Part shown: positions 5,594 to 6,349 of the stretch, one piece after another
How the letters are laid out: each line of letters starts with the position of its first letter
Numbering within the stretch: the first letter of the stretch is position 1
Source: an uncultured Clostridia bacterium
GTDB taxonomy: Bacteria; Bacillota; Clostridia; Oscillospirales; Acutalibacteraceae
Assembly (NCBI GenBank): GCA_945224895.1
Contig: CALYNW010000062.1
Location: 1 to 6,349, forward strand
Reading direction: 5' to 3'
Length of the DNA: 6,349 bases
Translations under genes and position numbers: made by a program
The notes under the pieces: generated by a model
Told to the model about the DNA's origin: nothing
The model's input: the letters and a program-made list of their open reading frames with translations, nothing else
Database searches by the model: none

Positions 5594-6349
5594 TTATTTT
5601 CTGATTTTTTCAAGAATTTTGGTTGCTAAGTTGTAAAGATTATATACAGGCTTGTTTATAACATAATCAAATTCGCCCACAAATTCCTTCATATATCCGC
5701 CGAAGCCGTGCTTAAATCTCCACAAGCCGTAATGGGGATTGTCGGGATTTTGACAGTCGCCTGAAATACCGCCGAAATCATAAGTCTTACAGCCACATTC
5801 CATACCCCATTGCATCATAGCCCATTGCAAAGCATAGTTTGGATAAACATTTCTGTGAGCATTTGAGGAGGCACCGTACTGGTATTTCATAACATTCTGT
5901 CCCCATTTAATTGCAAGTGTACCTGCGATTGCTTCGCCGTTATAGTATGCCATATAGAGCCTTGCATCATCAGTCATACAGTCAAGTATCTGTTCAAAAT
6001 ACCATTTCGGTCTTGTGGAAAAGCCGTCTCTTTCTCCTGTTTCATTCATAATTCTTATGAAATCGTCAAGTGCCTCCTTACCGCAGACCTTAACCTCAAC
6101 ACCCTTCTTAGGAGACTTTCTTATTCTGTTTCTGTAGTCGGATTTAAAGGTGAGCATAAGCTCATCCTCATCCATACCGTTGTAGTCGAAGCAGTATACG
6201 AATCTTGGCTGAACATTTTCAAAATCCATACAGCCTGGGTTAAGCTCCTTAAAGCCCTTTTTCAAAAGATGCTGCTTATACTCCTTATTTTCAATAACGA
6301 TTTCGGGGTCGATTTTAATGCAGTATGCCTTGTATTCCTTACCGATTTC
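5594..6349 (-). CDS. FemABX-family peptidoglycan-bridge aminoacyltransferase, 5' end outside window
   Basis: The frame is open from the right edge of the window to a TAA stop and gives 251 visible residues; the start lies beyond base 6349. A TTG at 6265 is in frame but is internal: upstream codons read KAYCIKIDPE...YKQHLL, the usual FemABX segment before GFK. Hallmarks are VQPRF (46-50), the basic helix FKSDYRNRIRK (68-78), YQYGASS (156-162), YDFGGISGD (190-198) and WRFKHGFGG (210-218), all in the C-terminal GNAT-like half. By family knowledge, such enzymes use aminoacyl-tRNA to add amino acids to the stem-peptide side chain of lipid II at the inner membrane face. No long coiled-coil arm like that of staphylococcal FemA is visible, so it looks more FemX-like. 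Perhaps 80-100 N-terminal residues are missing. It is the upstream partner of the racemase, which suggests a cell-wall peptide role. The amino acid and acceptor position cannot be read from sequence. Confidence 0.9.
   Translation of the reverse strand, partial: EIGKEYKAYCIKIDPEIVIENKEYKQHLLKKGFKELNPGCMDFENVQPRFVYCFDYNGMDEDELMLTFKSDYRNRIRKSPKKGVEVKVCGKEALDDFIRIMNETGERDGFSTRPKWYFEQILDCMTDDARLYMAYYNGEAIAGTLAIKWGQNVMKYQYGASSNAHRNVYPNYALQWAMMQWGMECGCKTYDFGGISGDCQNPDNPHYGLWRFKHGFGGYMKEFVGEFDYVINKPVYNLYNLATKILEKIRK

Noticed and set aside
5594..6265. FemABX protein starting at TTG 6265 (223 residues)
   Set aside because: The frame stays open to the window edge and the upstream residues continue the family sequence, so the TTG is an internal Leu codon.
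1..6349. CRISPR array, tRNA/rRNA genes, insertion sequence or riboswitch
   Set aside because: No spaced direct repeats, no tRNA-like cloverleaf, no transposase and no recognisable riboswitch core were seen; the intergenic regions are all under 200 bases.

Overview
The window comes from a low- to medium-GC Gram-positive anaerobe, most likely a gut-type Clostridia (Oscillospiraceae/Lachnospiraceae-like). The evidence is a SCIFF-peptide maturase fragment (a Clostridia hallmark), a pyrophosphate-type phosphofructokinase, an AbfT/Cat2-type CoA-transferase of short-chain-acid fermentation, a FemABX peptidoglycan-bridge enzyme, AGGAG-like ribosome binding sites and A/T-rich sigma-A-like promoters. 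The taxonomic call is inference from protein families; no rRNA is present.

Layout. (1) Bases 1-489, + strand: the C-terminal 162 residues of the SCIFF thioether maturase ScfB, carrying a complete SPASM cysteine pattern. (2) Bases 490-669: a convergent intergenic stretch with a 57-bp nested palindromic repeat (526-582) and a bidirectional terminator hairpin (639-670). (3) Bases 670-1914, - strand: a phosphofructokinase with both residues that mark pyrophosphate rather than ATP use. (4) Bases 1915-2074: a divergent promoter region. (5) Bases 2075-4446, + strand: a two-gene operon of an acyl-CoA:carboxylate CoA-transferase and a stand-alone 2-oxoacid-dehydrogenase E2-type acyltransferase catalytic domain that has no lipoyl domain and has a basic insertion. 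(6) Bases 4447-4503: a second bidirectional terminator between convergent genes. (7) Bases 4504-6349, - strand: a two-gene operon read right to left, a FemABX aminoacyltransferase (5' end outside the window) followed 13 bases later by a divergent alanine-racemase-family enzyme.

How the genes fit together. The phosphofructokinase (glycolysis driven by PPi) and the CoA-transferase (acid/CoA exchange in fermentation) belong to central energy metabolism. The E2-like protein is co-transcribed with the CoA-transferase and is probably an acyl-CoA-dependent acyltransferase with an unknown acceptor. The FemABX/racemase pair points to cell-wall peptide modification, with the racemase possibly making a D-amino acid. 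ScfB belongs to a ribosomally made thioether peptide system whose precursor gene should lie just left of the window.

The most unusual points are the CoA-transferase plus lone E2 pair, the racemase whose substrate-entry residues are altered or missing while its catalytic Lys/Tyr are kept, and the nested palindromic repeat. Nothing here is clearly a wholly new system; these are leads of moderate strength.
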